From Zerene cesonia (lineage: Eukaryota; Arthropoda; Insecta; Lepidoptera; Pieridae), in NCBI RefSeq assembly GCF_012273895.1, contig NC_052112.1, positions 6,572,001-6,636,000 of the forward strand: a stretch of 64,000 bases of DNA. The letters run 5' to 3'. The notes under the pieces were generated by a model, which was not told the origin of the DNA, ran no database searches, and saw only the letters and a program-made list of their open reading frames with translations. This document shows, one piece after another, positions 11,943 to 27,288 of this stretch (position 1 is the first letter of the stretch; each line of letters starts with the position of its first letter). The translations under genes were made by a program, and so were the position numbers.

Positions 11943-14844
11943 TTTATCGTCTTTCAGTTAATTGGTTGCTTTACAAGAACCTCTATGTTCTATTTTGCTT
12001 CCACCTTAAAAAAAGTCAGTCTCTTTTTTCCATTATTAAGTATAACGTGTATGTAAATAAAAGGTCTTATTTTATTTATTATCAGCCCGTAACGTCGTTA
12101 ACGCAATTTTCTTAATACATATCTGTTTTGGCTTGAGGTTTAAAAATATTAGGTCAATCGTATAATATATGTATAAATGATAGTCCTATTGTATTCATGC
12201 TGGTTACATCAAAAAATGCTGATCATTTTTAATGATACTTAGTTCGCTGGTTTGGTCTCCGTATAGATTAACGAAGTATTAAAAAAAATAAAAAGAAGTA
12301 CACAAATATGACTACTCGAGCGGACCCGAGGCGAAAAGCTAGCAATTCATATTTTAAAAATACATCAAATGTCATAGTGTCTGAACAATTGTCAATGGCT
12401 GGAATATCATTCGTCATTTTGATATATGACGATAAAACAATGAGTCCATTCATAACCAAAGCACAATAATAAATCTTCAAAACTAATTTTCTAACTTGGT
12501 CAAGACATTCTATGACGTTTCGTAACGAAAATATAACCACATGTAAATAATTGAATTTGTGAAAAGTCAAAAAACTTTTTATACTTCTGTTTGAATTAGA
12601 TATCGTTTTACCTACCTAAATATTTGATTAGAAACCCGGTCTTAAAACACGGATTAATTGCAACTATAACACATATGTTTCAAGACTATATTTACACTAT
12701 TTCTTTCAAATTATTAAAACGAATGTTAAAAATTATAATTATTATTTATTTATAATTATTAAAAGAAAATCTCCAAACAAACAAATATTTAATATCATTT
12801 CACACTACATTATGTAGCACCAAAGCTCGCTATTGAATGGGCAAAGTATAACATTTTATACTACAACTTCGAATAAATCAAAATTGAAAAAAATTATACA
12901 AAAAAGTATCTAATACGATTATCCAGCACGATTCCCAGGAGTTGTCGAAAATTATGTTATTATTTAAGTAAATATTTTTCGTTCATAATGACTTGTTGTT
13001 ATAAATTCCCAGGTATTTACATACGAGATTTGTTTAAGTTTTCATTAAAAATACTTCACTTGTATTTATGCCCGAGTTCCATGTTAAAACGAGTTAAAAT
13101 TAAAATACTACATAAAGCTTAATGCACTTATTTTAACTATTCCCCTATTAAAAATGATAATTATTCAGTGCATACTTTATTTACACAAAATACACAGAGT
13201 GTGAATGCATTTACATGTTAAATTTAATAATATTTCACAGAATTTACAAATTGAAAGGAATATTTTCCATTTTGGTAATCAAAATTTACTCAGAATTTTA
13301 ATTTATAAATACTGTTTGCTACAAAATATCAGCGAATAACGTCGCCTATAGTATATGATGATTGATAATTAGCTGTACATTGTTACAAATTTAAGACAAT
13401 TTGTCAATGTTCATCCTGTTGTACTAGATAAATAGCAAACAAACAAGCAAATATATGACAGAGTTGAGAAAGCATTAAACAGAGTAAGGAAGATCTGCGA
13501 CGGGTAGTAACAAGCTATAAACTTAAAGGGTCTCAAAAGAATGTTGCAGAGTCGCGATCGAACGTCGCATTCCGACGTATAACAATTTATTACAGCGAGG
13601 AGAAATACTATCGTGATATCTAAATTCTAAATATTTGCCCAGTACGATATCGCACAACTCGAATGTTTACATGATTTCTTTAGAACTCGACGGAAACTTT
13701 ATTCGTTACATCGTATAAAATGGGAAAGTTAAATATTTACCTTTAAAATTTCTAAATACGTATTTTTTGTTCACCATCGCTTGTGTAGTTGTAAAAAACG
13801 CAAAAAAAGATTTGATGATCCAATCAATAAATCGGATCGATCGATAATCGAATAAATCGGAGTAAAAGTAATTAATTTTATTTCTTTACTAGTGCTCTCG
13901 TCTTGAATACCAAAATTCAGACAAATTAGTCAATTGGTAAACATACATATAATAATGTAGATTAGATCTTTGAATTTTCTTCTTTTTACAAAAGCGCTGG
14001 TGGCACAGAAAATGTAATTTTTTATGTAAGTTTGTAATCTTTTCACACAATAACTGCTGAAACTATTTCAAAATTCTTTCACCATTACAAATCATTATCA
14101 TTGAGTGACATAAGGTATATTATATTTAGTTTATAAATTATGATGTTTCTCTTTCCACGAAACTCGTAACATTATAATGAACATCCCCGGTCATTTGGAA
14201 ATCATTTCAATTATCTTGTTTTCAGCTCCTTACATTTTTATATTCCAATTATATTGATTATTATATTAATTATCCCATGGGCATAATCAGCGGTGTTTGC
14301 TCATTGGGGTTTCCCATAGTCACTCATGATGTCATTGTGTAATTTTTTTTAAGAAAAATGTCATTGATCAGAAATTATCGGTATTTAATTATTATTAAGT
14401 AAAATTATGATAAAAAAAATACATTTTTGCACAATTTTATTTTATCACTTAATGCATTACTTAATGCCCTTAATTACATGACTTTCATAATTTATATAGC
14501 TATCTATATTTTAAAGTTAGGTTAAACCTAGCCATTTATAAAAAATATAACATAAAAGTTACATGGAAGTGCTGACGAAACACGGAAAATGGCAAACGTT
14601 GCCAAAACTATGAAAGAAATATATCAAAACTATTGAGAGATATGTGTAGCAAGTTTTTTTATAAATGTACTCGTACTTGCGTAGTAACTATTTTGTTATC
14701 TTTACTATTGGTCATAAAAGGGATATATTCTTACTTTTATACTATCTACTTATATACTTTTGATTTATCATTTAATTTTATAAATTAGGTAGAACTTTAA
14801 AACTCTAGAGACGAAAATACAAAAAGTGTTTAACTAAGTATAAG

Positions 14845-14890
14845 TAGCTTTCCGCCCGCGGCTACGCGTGGAGTTTTGGAAAAGTTTAGT
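14845..14890 (-). mobile_element. Helitron-like 3' end remnant, antisense
   Basis: tagctttccgcccgcggcta then cgcgtgg is the antisense of the usual GC hairpin and CTA end. The rest is not recognisable. Confidence 0.45.
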
Positions 14891-16866
14891 AGACAACTAT
14901 TTGTTTTAGCCAAAAAAAAAACTATTCATTAACCTACATTTTATATTAAAAGTCCTTCAAATGAGACCTGATTTACTAATTTAATTACATATTCCCGAAA
15001 TTAGTTTGTTTAGTTTGGTATCCCACTCGTTACATGTAACACCACCCCTTAAAATTGTCAATATCAGTTTTTCAAATAAAATGTAGCCCATAAGTTTAAC
15101 TATATCCGTACAACATTTTCTCAAAAAATACTCAGTGTTTTTACGTGATTGACACATATACATACGGACAAGCAGAAAAAGTACTTACTGTTATTTAGGG
15201 ACATATATTAAATAGCAATACTTCTCTTTTAATAGTTAATGAATTGCTTTATTATATTTGAAGTCATAACGGTGTATAGTTTTATAGACTGCTGAACCGA
15301 CGGTTTTAGTTCCGCAAAACAGTAAAAGAATGAGCAGAGTTAGTATTTGAAAAATTGTGGTTGAATGCAAAGCTGACATAAGCAAAGAAGAAGAACTTCA
15401 AGCTTTGAAAAGATCGTTAGGAAGTCATAAAATATTTTAATACGGTTCTTAAAAGGTCATATGTAAATATCTGAGTGTACTTTCACCTCATTCACATGAC
15501 CTTATTAAACCTCGCTTTGTGGAGATTGGATATCTACGTCGAGATAAATCATTGTTAGGAGGGTGAAGCGGACCTTCCCTTCGCACGTTCGAACACTGGT
15601 CACGAGGCTACTTTCATGTACATATTATTTATTTAAAGCCGATTTTTAAAATAGTGATATAGGAATTATAAGAATAAAAAACCTTATCATCTTATCTTGT
15701 CTTGATTATTCGTTATTATTGAATTGAACATGGATTATCATCAAATATTATTCTATTTTTACATATAACATAATTATACCTTTTATTTCCTTGGTTTAAA
15801 GCTATACTCATTACAGAAATAAAAGAATATTTACGCTATGTTCGTATTTATTGGTAATATTGAGGATAAAACCTCTTACAAAATTCAATTGCATATAAAC
15901 CTGGCACATTAACATAAAACTTTTTATTTAGAGATATTTGACTTTATTCATAACAACCTTGAACTATAGTGACCATTCCTTTGTACCTTATTATATACGA
16001 TATTTCTATTTCTATTTAAGTTGTGTTGGATGATAACCCTCAGGTATAATGCTTATTATTATGGGTATCAACAACGTACATATCAAAGTTGTTTAACAAA
16101 ATTCCAAAAGAATTCGTAGGTACGATAGACGAAGCAATGTTCATTCATCAACGTCAAACTATAAGTATGTCCGTAACGTGCCTATGTGTGATTTGGGATC
16201 TGGAAATGAAGAATAATATACTCAATCGACTATTATATTGTAACCATTAATATAAGAATCCTAAATAATACACCAGTTACTGAAAAAAATGATACCCTAT
16301 AATATCAATTATGTATGTATTTTGATATATTATTAACAACACTGTAATAACATACCTATCAGCTATGGGTTTTGTATCTTCGGTCTTTGTCTTTGTCTTG
16401 TTATTTTTCATGAGAAATCAATCCTTTCTTGATTATTTTTAATTAAACGAGTTAAGAGTCACTACGTTGATGTTTTTAGGTCAAACAAATTTCAGTGGAC
16501 AGAGTAAAGTCTGATACTTTGAGTAATCTAAAAATAGAGTTAACCAATTATTAAACAAGCCTCCGTCCTCGTACTTTGCGCGCACTCATTAAACTTGCAA
16601 TTGGGTAGTGCTACTTCCTCCTTTTGTTCACAAAGTTAGGGATGTAATAAAATACAAGTAAGCGTATTTATAACAAATTTTGCTAGATTAAAGACTGGAT
16701 TAATTTAGAACCTACGTTTTCGAAAATTATTCTTAAATAACATTCTGAAATATTATGGCCGACAGAACATTAGATTCTTCCTATTATATTCCTTTTTATA
16801 CGTAAAAATGTATTGATTATTACATCCACATGTTTCCCTCATAATAAAACCCTTTTTTTTATTATA

Positions 16867-17035
16867 CTAGCTTCTGCCCACGTGGTTGTAGGAAATGTAC
16901 ATTTTTCGTAAAAAAGTAGACTACATTTCTAATTTCAGACTACATTTCTGTTTAACCTCCTATGGAGATCCAGAACGAACATACCTTAGCATAATACTAG
17001 CACATCCGGCCACGCATTAGTGTGGCTGGGCAAAA
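16867..17035 (-). mobile_element. Helitron-like remnant, antisense
   Basis: Antisense CTAG end followed by cttctgcccacgtgg. The body is decayed; the right border is a guess. Confidence 0.4.
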
Positions 17036-18667
17036 AAATATTAATATTGTAAATGATTGGGATAATTAATCGAAATAAAAACTATCCTATATCTTAAGTT
17101 GTACCAAATTACACATAAAATGCCAAATTTTATCAAAGAGTTAGTGAAGAGTTCAGTGGGAACATACATCATGACACTGGATTTTTATATATTAAGATTA
17201 GTCAGAATATCCGCTAACAGTTATACATGTACAATTTAACATTTACTGTAATACACAAATGTGAATAATAAGTGAAATAAAATAGTAAATGAAATAATAA
17301 GCCATTTAAAAACACACCGGAACCGTGACCAGTTTCATTATCGAATGTCATCGGCTCTCATTTCAGGGCGGAAATGAGCCGGTCGAACATCGGCTTTCAT
17401 TACAGAGGCCGCACCTGAATGTTCATTAAACGAAAAAACGCAATCAACGAGTACACGAGAGAAACTTTTTAACTTTCCTCACATTCCATTTACGAATATT
17501 ATTTTCAGAAAAAGAATTTCCGGTCGTTTGTTTAAAAACGTGACGTTTAATCATGGAGTAGTAATTCCTAGAATTTTATGTGAGTGCAAACTTAACATTT
17601 TCTTTTCGTATATGATGGATGGGAGGTGAATATTAAATTATTGTGAATATGTATAGGTATATGAAGCTATTGAAATTGAGAATAAAATCTGAAAATAAAA
17701 TCTAAAATTGAATAAAATGAAAACATATAGAAGAACGGTCAAATATTACGTTATAGTGGAAGCTATATTTATAATAATATCATTTATTCGTCATCCTCTG
17801 AGTGAAGTGGCTTATTAAAATAATATTTTTATTTATAAAACTCTGAAGTATCGAAGATAACATCGTAAAATCACGTTAATTTATGTAAGTATCTACCTAC
17901 ATTTTGACCGTTGAATACGGAAATAGCAAAACCTTGGTATAATACTAAAAATATACTGTATTGGTGTAATACTAAAAATATAAAGTTGAAACATGTGAAA
18001 TCAAAACTCTGTAATTTTTTAAACCTTTCCTTCCCTGTGTTTTTCATAAAAAAAACCTGGACATTTAGATGAACAGTGCTAAGACAAAATACATTTTTTT
18101 TTATAAAATTTCATTACCATTTTAGGGTTTACCCGTTCCGATCCGGTTGCATAGGTCCAGTTTCGGCGGAAACCTCTTGACGCTATATTTCGTTACAGCG
18201 AGCATTCTCTTGAGGTCTCAGAACAGGAAATACTTGGTAGTCAATTCATACTACATTGCCTTCGTTTTCATTGATGGATTGAATGTATCGTGAGTTGTTG
18301 AGGAAACACCCCTTTTGTCTTAAAATGGGCTTGCCGATAAGGGATTTGGTGCTTCAAACGCGACAGTAATGTGCTAAATGCTTTAATACAGACAAAGGCA
18401 ACACCATGCGCATCCAAAAATATTGATGTCTTAACCTTGCTAGCCGAATACTATGTCTTTGAACGTTTTAGAGTCAGTCTCTGGACTGAAATGATCACAT
18501 ATTGACGCATAATTTTTTTAAGGAGAAACAGCTTTATGTGATATTATTCAGAATCATCAACTTATTGCTTGTAGCAGCGTGGCTTCCGCTTTGGACAGAT
18601 CTTTCTCACTCATATACGCTATCTCAATCAACACTTGCGGACTTGAAAAATTTATTTTGTGGTCGTT

Positions 18668-18712
18668 TCCCCACTGCTGGGAGACAGGCCATAGGAGGCC
18701 TGATTTGGCAGT
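18668..18712 (-). mobile_element. SINE 3' fragment, antisense
   Basis: ccccactgctgggagacagg then ccataggaggcctg resembles the antisense 3' body of the SINE at 3876-4174, with an internal deletion. Confidence 0.5.
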
Positions 18713-20176
18713 GATTTGTAGACACGTAATTTTAAATTTAATTTTTTACTTCAAAAGCACCACTGCATCCACTCGATCAATCAACCACATGACAACCTTC
18801 GTTAGGGTAAGTAACAAGGTGTGTAGCAAAAACGCCCATATTTGCTCTATATCATAAAATGTACATTCTATTAAGAAATTCAATATCAATATACATTATT
18901 TAAAGAAACAGATAATATGATTACCATTTTTATAATAACCTTAATTTCAAAACAGTATCACATACAATATCATCATAAGAATTATGGAGCGTAGTTAGTA
19001 TTTATCCACAAAACTAACAAGCACTAACATTTCACTTAAATATTGTATTAAACTATGTGCTCAGCTGAGGTGATTCAACATTAACTCGATTTTGCGGTCA
19101 AATGAATAGGTCTGAGTAAGTCAGGCCATATGGATAATAATTTTCAAACTAATTTGGAATTCCAAACATGGACTAAATTACGTTCCTGGCTAGTGCATAG
19201 TGTCGAAAATGACATAGAACAATTTAGTGTGTAAACACCGTTGTAGACTATGGTAATTTAATTATGACGTAGGTAGGTGCCTTCCGTGCCCCTTGATTGC
19301 GCGTTGAGTTTGCAATTTACGCATATGCAATTAAATTGTTCTGTACAATAAAGTCAATATTTTCATTAAACCCAATTTGACCAAAATTAGTTTCGGCTGT
19401 CGTTATCACGAGAGGTTTATAGTTATTTTCCATTATTATGTATTTTCTAACTGTTATAATTTCCAAATTTGTGTTCCGTTCCCGAATCAATTTATTTGCA
19501 TATTTATTTTTGAAAAATATACAATACGTGATTGAAATTGGTTTCTGTCTAATAATTTGTAGCTCAACACAAAATAAAACAAAATGCGTAAAATTCGTAT
19601 TATCGAATGTATGGAGACATTGTCAACGGTGAACTATTATGTTCAGAGCAGTCTGCTTCATTTTTTAATGTAACACTGGATGAAAAAGCAGAAATGCGTA
19701 CATTCTATAATGTAGGTTCAAAGTATCCGCTTTCATAATATATTCCTTGTCGTATAACTGATTAAAAAAGCTTTTGAAATAACAATTAACGAATATCATG
19801 ATGATAAAGGTGCATGAAGTGTGTAATTTACAAATCAGAAACAGGATAGACATTATGCAGCCAATGAAATAAAATTTTGATAAATTATTGTATTGCCCTG
19901 TTGACAAAGATGCTTTTAAACAGTAAGTAACCTATCGAGTTTATGAGTTTTAGTTTCACGGTCACACTGTTTTATATTTATATGTATTTGAAAATTTATT
20001 TCTCTGTGACATAGGAACAGGCCACAACCGAGTTTTAATGAAACAAAGAAACAGAGCTAATACAGACAATCAGCTTCGAGATAGTATTGTTGCCCCATTA
20101 AGCTACTTCGGCTGTGCACTCAAGGTACACAAACAACGAAATACGAGTACAATATTAAGTTTTAAAAGCTATACCA

Positions 20177-20604
20177 TCACACTAATATTATAAATGTGAA
20201 ATTTTGTTTGTTTGTATGTTTTTCCGTCAATCTCGTTCTTTCTGCTCTAGTCACGCTGAAACTACTGAACGGATTTTGATGAAATATTGTATACAGACAG
20301 CAGATGAGCTGACTTGGGTGGTAGAATATATTTGTATAGAGAGGACTCTTGGGATAAAACAGGAATATTGATACTCGGTCGTAGCCGGTAGGAGACTCTC
20401 GCAGCTTATAAAACTAAGGCGAGAGTTATTCACTTATTGGGTTTAAACATTCGACTCGTAGTTTGCTAAATTTCATTTGACATGTTTGTTTGTTTTTGTG
20501 TGAGTGTGTGTATTTAATTCTAAATTAAAAAAGTGTGAGCATAATTATAAAACAAGACACACGAAAGCTGACGAAATCGGGGGTAAAATTTATCAATAAT
20601 CTAG
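20177..20604 (+). mobile_element. Helitron-like element
   Basis: Starts TCACACTAATATTATAAATG after an A; has ctgaaactactgaacggatt and ttgatgaaatattgtatac in the body. It ends atcgggggtaaaatttatca then ataatCTAG before T. Confidence 0.7.
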
Positions 20605-23600
20605 TATACAACATGTTTTAAATAGGTTAAATATTTATTTATTTGCACCGTCCTTTACCTGTCTTTGCTACAATTTCTGTTTATTAATCAATTAGTATTT
20701 TTCGTATTTATTAAAAAGAATATTTGGATATCTATATCAAATGGGGAAATATAAATTATATTTATTCAGAACAATATCTTTGTACTTGCAATATTATATT
20801 ATGAAATTACCATTAATCCTTCAAACTAATACAAAATTAATGAAACACCGATCGTTAATTCGTCGGCACGTAAACACTTGACATATTGAATAGATAAAGG
20901 GAATCCTCCGTTAATTACAAAGGTCGAAAAGGGGAATTTCAGTTTCCCAATATCTACCAATCAACGTGTTCAATATCCGAATCTATCTCTAATCAATTAA
21001 ATGCGCCGTTTCTTAATTTTCATAATGAAAAATGAATATGATTGGATTCGAAATTGAGATTTGAATATATTAATTGTATACATAAGTATAGTATAGCTTT
21101 CAAATCACAGAAAAGATAATTAATTTCTGAACATGAATTAGAAGATAGAAGTATTCAATATTAAATTGAATACCTTAATTTGGTTTTCACTTATTTGTTT
21201 TTGAATTAAACATCAACATTCCACATAGAACCAAAAGAAGGTTATGTTTGATTTAGATTTCTTTTGTTTTATTATTTATTTATGCTGAAATGTTGACAAA
21301 ACGAGATATTATCTAATGCTTTGTAGACCTTGTATAACTTGTATTTAAATGCGTAGATTAAATTATTATGGTCCTAAATGAAACTTAATTGGAACTATTT
21401 CACTACCTATTATTATAATTAATGTTATAACTTAACGGGCAGGTTTTATTAAAATAACTTCTAATACCGACCTCCATGAATACGCAAACTCACAAGTGTA
21501 GGACGACATTTGCCGATTTTTATTTTGCATAGTTGAGCGCAAACATTCGTACTATGTATGAATGTTTCAAGCAAGTATATGACCCGGGTAACGGAAAACT
21601 GGAATGTTCTCTTCAAAGCGAACAATAATTAATGTGGAACATTCAATTACTGCGAGTGCTTAAACATTATGCTTTTTATTTAAAAATGGATTTAAAATAT
21701 TTTAAAGCGGAGAATGAAGTGAGAAATTGAAGCTTTCAACTTTACAAAATATGATATGAACTTTTAAATTGACATTCATACCAAATTCACAACGTTAAAC
21801 AAGTTTGTGTAAATGCTATTATTTATTGCATTGAAATTTAAATAATTTTATTTCTTTGCGTGTTTTATACATAATTTTGCTTTAATGATATGATATAGTT
21901 CTTTGCGCGTTTTATATGAAATTGTGTATATGAAAATAATATCATGTAAAATCAGTTCTATAGGTACCTATGTGCCTAGTTTTTCTTAACTAAACACAAA
22001 TCAGTTACCAAACAGAAACGAGCTATAAAAAAAACCATAACACATATAAATAACGTTGGTTCGATTGCCGTCTTGTGATATATTTTTTATATTCTTTAAA
22101 AAAGGCTTTCAATGCTCTAAAACTTAAAATCTAAATCATAACACATTTAAGTCATTCAATATCGTATCATTGATTTAATTTCTCACGGTTTTAACCCTAA
22201 CGTAAAGGTCTCTTTAAACGTCATGAAGCATTATATATAGCCACGTAATGATTGATGAATTAGTATTAAAAACAATTGTATTACATAAGTGAGGAAAAAA
22301 ACGAAGGGCAGAAACCACCTAAATATTTAATTTAACCATTTGTGATGTTGTGTCGAAAATTTTGCAAGTAATTGAGAAAAGTTATAACCTTTATATCTTA
22401 TAACATTCATAGCCACAAAGTTGCTAACCTCCTTTTAGCTTTCCAATGCGTAGCCTACTTACATAACATTATGCTAAACAACCTTAAACAACCTAGCTTT
22501 ACCCAGAGAATCATTCATCTATACGCCAACGCTATTTTTCTGCCGGCACAAATATGAACTAACAACTCTATTTTAGTGTAATATATTTCTAACGACGTAT
22601 GAATTTACTCACTTCTATATATGTTTAGATAATTTCATTCTTAAAATTATCTAAAAAGTCATGTTTAAAATATTCTTATGTTCTATTTACGTTTATTCGA
22701 ATGAGGAGCATCTAAAGACAATTATTTTAACAAACTAACATTTATACAAAATGTTTCAACGATTTTACAAACGAGAACGAAAGGATGCTCGTATTGTAGT
22801 AATTATTAATCTAAGTCTCACTTCCCCTACGTCATCAAAATTTAACCTCAAAATGAAAACTATGTATAAAACCTCAAGCTAACTTGAAAAGATCTATCCA
22901 ACGATACCTCGTAGGTAAGAATCACGATTTATTTTTTCGTCCCCACATTAATGCTCTGGGAGGTATCCTTTGTTTATACATGCGACCAAATGACATCAAA
23001 TCCATATAAATCATAAAAAGACTAACGTCAGTCTAGTTAAAAACCCGCTGAGCTATTGATATACTATAATAAAAAACACTACGAATTTTTTTTTGGATCG
23101 TCACTTAAAAATAATGCGTCCTGTAACATCTACAGCGAATAACGCAACTTTTCATTACATATAATTTAAAAGAAACAAAGGAAATGTCCGGAGCCAGGGG
23201 AGTTAATTTTGTTTTGTTAAATAACAAGTCTTTTTATTTTAAAATCAAAATAAAAGATAAAAACGCTTTGTCTCCGACCTTAAAACAACACATATGTAGA
23301 GCGTCCCTGCTCAGATTCAGAGGAAAGGTCGATGGGTTTAACAGTACTACGACTGAGCAAAATTTTCAGTTACTTTATTAATAATTAATTATTCCATGTA
23401 CCTGTTTAATTTAATGTGAACCGTACATTAAATTACATTATAAGGTACTATTTGGTAAAATTTGATTATTCCAATATGATTATGAATTTTTTGCTAAACG
23501 GAATTCTGTCATGTAATTGTAAATGATAGTAGAAAAAGCCAGTCAAAAAATACATCAGGGCGCCTACCGCCTAACGAACTTTTACAAAACACTCAAGTTC

Positions 23601-26211
23601 AAACTTCTTCTTAATCTTATTTATATTCGTAACCTGACCTTCAAAAGAATGATATTTGACTCTTGAAAAAGAACAGAAAAAAATCAATAAAACTGCAATC
23701 ATGTATCCATCTAAACTAACATTCAGTAAAAACAATAATCCTACGGATCCGAGAAACATTCACATGTAATTAATAAAAACATCTGCCTAACCTGGTTATT
23801 TGTCACAATTGACCAAACTTTCAAAATTGATATGAGATTGAGGGATCAAGGCTTATCTCGTGGGCTCCTCAAGGTAAGTGCACTCATGGTGAGGTCGAGC
23901 CTTGATGATAAAAAGCAATCTTCTTAATAGTGCGGTCTCGTGCCTTATCGGCATCGTAACCAGACCTCAGAGCTTCGGCTAAATGACCATCTTGTTATTT
24001 TAATAAGCCTCTTCTGTATACTCTTCATAAAGCGGGCCACTTGTACTGCTTTTTAATTAGTAATATAAGCTATCTATTTCGGTAGCCTTGAAGTCTTGTT
24101 TTATACTCGACAGAATGAAACTTTGGAATAGATTTTTAAAATATACAAATAAGTTTTCGACACCATTTATTAATTACATACAATTAATAAGGACGAAGTT
24201 GTTGTTGTGGTGTTGTTGTTTTGACTTATTTTAATTGATATTTCTATTTTTTGTTCATTTTTATTGATAATTCACACGCTACCTTGATTTTGTTTTAATT
24301 ATTGCGGTTGTTGTAATCCTAAGAGTTACAGTGAATATTCCACCCGCGGCTCTTCTTGGATACCAATTTAGATAAAGCGTCCTAAGCTTGTCTCCATTAT
24401 GAATGCAACAATTTTACCAATTTTTCTACTGGAACCTAGAATTTTTCTACCCTTGAATATATAGATTGGCTTTTTATTACATTAGTATACTGTATAAATT
24501 ATGCATGTGTCCTTATTAGCTCTCCACCTGCGGCTCCGAACGCAAAGTCAAAGAAAACCGTAGTGAATTTATCTGCATGGTGCACGTTTCCGTGGGAATT
24601 CTGACATTAAAACAGTCTTACCTCCTTCTTGGGACTCAAACTATCATGACACTAAGAAATTAAAAACTTTCAAACACAAGAAAATACTATCATGACACTA
24701 ATTTTTATTTTCCAAATCTGTTCAGCGTTTAAGGCGTGAAGGACGGAGAAATAGACAGAGTTATCGCGTTTTGAATATTGCTACGATTTTTAACGGCGCT
24801 AAGGTAAGGTACAAACATACTTTTACTAAATACTTAATAACAATAAATTTAGCACCCTCTAATGTTTATTATAAGATATAAGCTGATGCAAAATAAATTA
24901 CAACCCCAGTAATTAAAAAATCCCAGAATAAGTTGTTAAAAGCCCAGTTGAGTGTATAATAGTGAATGATTCACAAGCTTAACTCGAATTGTGAAGCTAA
25001 CTAACAAAGTTCATTGATACTAACGATACACTGTCTACGTGCCCCCTGGCTCTGAAAACTTTTCCAACTACAATACCTATTGTATGGAAATCGAAACAAT
25101 TATGAACGACCATTAACTGCTTTGGCACCGACATCTCTTTCATTTATAATGTTATTTTTAGACCCCTTTTTATAGATAGGACAGATATTTTGGAACAGCT
25201 TTTTTATATTTATATCCTCAATGTACATGTATTCTTTTTTAATTTGTAGAATTTTTTGTCATATGTTGTCTCTTACGGATAAGGATAGGTTGCTTACAAA
25301 TAATAAAATATTTCTATATTCTTCAAATAATTTTGTGGCTTTGTGTGTGATATTATTGATATGTATTGATAATATAATACAATTTACATATTATCAATCT
25401 GTGACCAATATATGTTTTATACACAACTTTTTGCACTCAGAAATGCAATTGATAATGCGCATTGAATTTTGAGAAGCATCGTTAATTATGCTTAAAGATA
25501 CTAATCAGACATTTTTGTGGAAAAATTCAGACCTCACTCTGAATTTCATCTCTCAGATCATTTGTGTTATATTTAAAATCACACGAACCATATTAGCTTA
25601 CATTTAAAACACAGTATCACCGATATAAAAATCCTTTTAACCATTCTATCACGTAAGTTTAGATTGCGAATAACAGCGTATTGTTTGAAGAGCGTATTGA
25701 AGTGACGTAACAACACTCTTTCCTAATGAACAAAAGCTCCAACACTATCGCTAAAACATTGTGTCTATTGTGCATTGCTACTTTAGCGGTGCTTCTCGAA
25801 ACTGAAACTCGTTTAATAGTGAATTACGTTTTACACGTGCAACGGTTTCAAAGGATTTATATTGCACTTGCGCCCTTTTAACACTGATTTTATTTTTAGC
25901 ATGAAAGCAATGTTTCAGCCTGGCTGATGCTACAGATAAAATGAACGTAGTACTCGTATTATCTGCTAGTGTAATGTTCGAATATCAAAATAGGAGGCAC
26001 TTTTAATTTTATTATATTGAACTAATACGTATATAGTAGAAATCAAATACACTAGGATTGTTTTAATAATGAAATAGAGAAGAAATAAAATTTTGAAAAA
26101 TCCGCAATTCTTATTAACGATATAAAGCGCTTTTCCATTTACTCGTATATTGTTCAATTTCCTTTATTGTTTAAACCACAAAAGTAAAATGGTGAAATAG
26201 TTCTAAAGACA
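20605..26211. other. Non-coding AT-rich stretch
   Basis: No supported exon. Contains a decayed antisense element at 24521-24780 and a small GTT-rich run near 24200. Open frames near 22372, 23184 and 25221 look like chance. Confidence 0.55.
24521..24780 (-). mobile_element. Decayed Helitron-like or related repeat, antisense
   Basis: Has gctctccacctgcggctccg at the left and ctgttcagcgtttaaggcgt then gaaggacggagaaatagaca at the right, the antisense of the 'accgattt...' body of these repeats. Confidence 0.45.
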
Positions 26212-26288
26212 GGTATATACCTATTTAGCAAATTCTTACCTTTCAAATAGGTATTTCCTTCAATTCGAAAATGATTAAACTTCATTAT
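26212..26288. repeat. 77-base exact duplicate, left copy at the gap edge
   Basis: Begins ggtatatacctatttagc and ends aaacttcattat right at the first N. Identical base for base to 32130-32206. Confidence 0.97.
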
Positions 26289-27288
26289 NNNNNNNNNNNN
26301 NNNNNNNNNNNNNNNNNNNNNNNNNNNNNNNNNNNNNNNNNNNNNNNNNNNNNNNNNNNNNNNNNNNNNNNNNNNNNNNNNNNNNNNNNNNNNNNNNNNN
26401 NNNNNNNNNNNNNNNNNNNNNNNNNNNNNNNNNNNNNNNNNNNNNNNNNNNNNNNNNNNNNNNNNNNNNNNNNNNNNNNNNNNNNNNNNNNNNNNNNNNN
26501 NNNNNNNNNNNNNNNNNNNNNNNNNNNNNNNNNNNNNNNNNNNNNNNNNNNNNNNNNNNNNNNNNNNNNNNNNNNNNNNNNNNNNNNNNNNNNNNNNNNN
26601 NNNNNNNNNNNNNNNNNNNNNNNNNNNNNNNNNNNNNNNNNNNNNNNNNNNNNNNNNNNNNNNNNNNNNNNNNNNNNNNNNNNNNNNNNNNNNNNNNNNN
26701 NNNNNNNNNNNNNNNNNNNNNNNNNNNNNNNNNNNNNNNNNNNNNNNNNNNNNNNNNNNNNNNNNNNNNNNNNNNNNNNNNNNNNNNNNNNNNNNNNNNN
26801 NNNNNNNNNNNNNNNNNNNNNNNNNNNNNNNNNNNNNNNNNNNNNNNNNNNNNNNNNNNNNNNNNNNNNNNNNNNNNNNNNNNNNNNNNNNNNNNNNNNN
26901 NNNNNNNNNNNNNNNNNNNNNNNNNNNNNNNNNNNNNNNNNNNNNNNNNNNNNNNNNNNNNNNNNNNNNNNNNNNNNNNNNNNNNNNNNNNNNNNNNNNN
27001 NNNNNNNNNNNNNNNNNNNNNNNNNNNNNNNNNNNNNNNNNNNNNNNNNNNNNNNNNNNNNNNNNNNNNNNNNNNNNNNNNNNNNNNNNNNNNNNNNNNN
27101 NNNNNNNNNNNNNNNNNNNNNNNNNNNNNNNNNNNNNNNNNNNNNNNNNNNNNNNNNNNNNNNNNNNNNNNNNNNNNNNNNNNNNNNNNNNNNNNNNNNN
27201 NNNNNNNNNNNNNNNNNNNNNNNNNNNNNNNNNNNNNNNNNNNNNNNNNNNNNNNNNNNNNNNNNNNNNNNNNNNNNNNNNNNNNNNN
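26289..27288. other. Assembly gap, 1000 N
   Basis: Exactly 1000 unknown bases; a round number suggests a placeholder, not a measured length. Confidence 0.99.

Larger units (their letters stand above)
10276..20176. other. Non-coding AT-rich stretch
   Basis: Holds a long hairpin (11871-11942), Helitron-like remnants (14845, 16867) and a SINE scrap (18668-18712). No exon is recognised on either strand. Confidence 0.55.
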
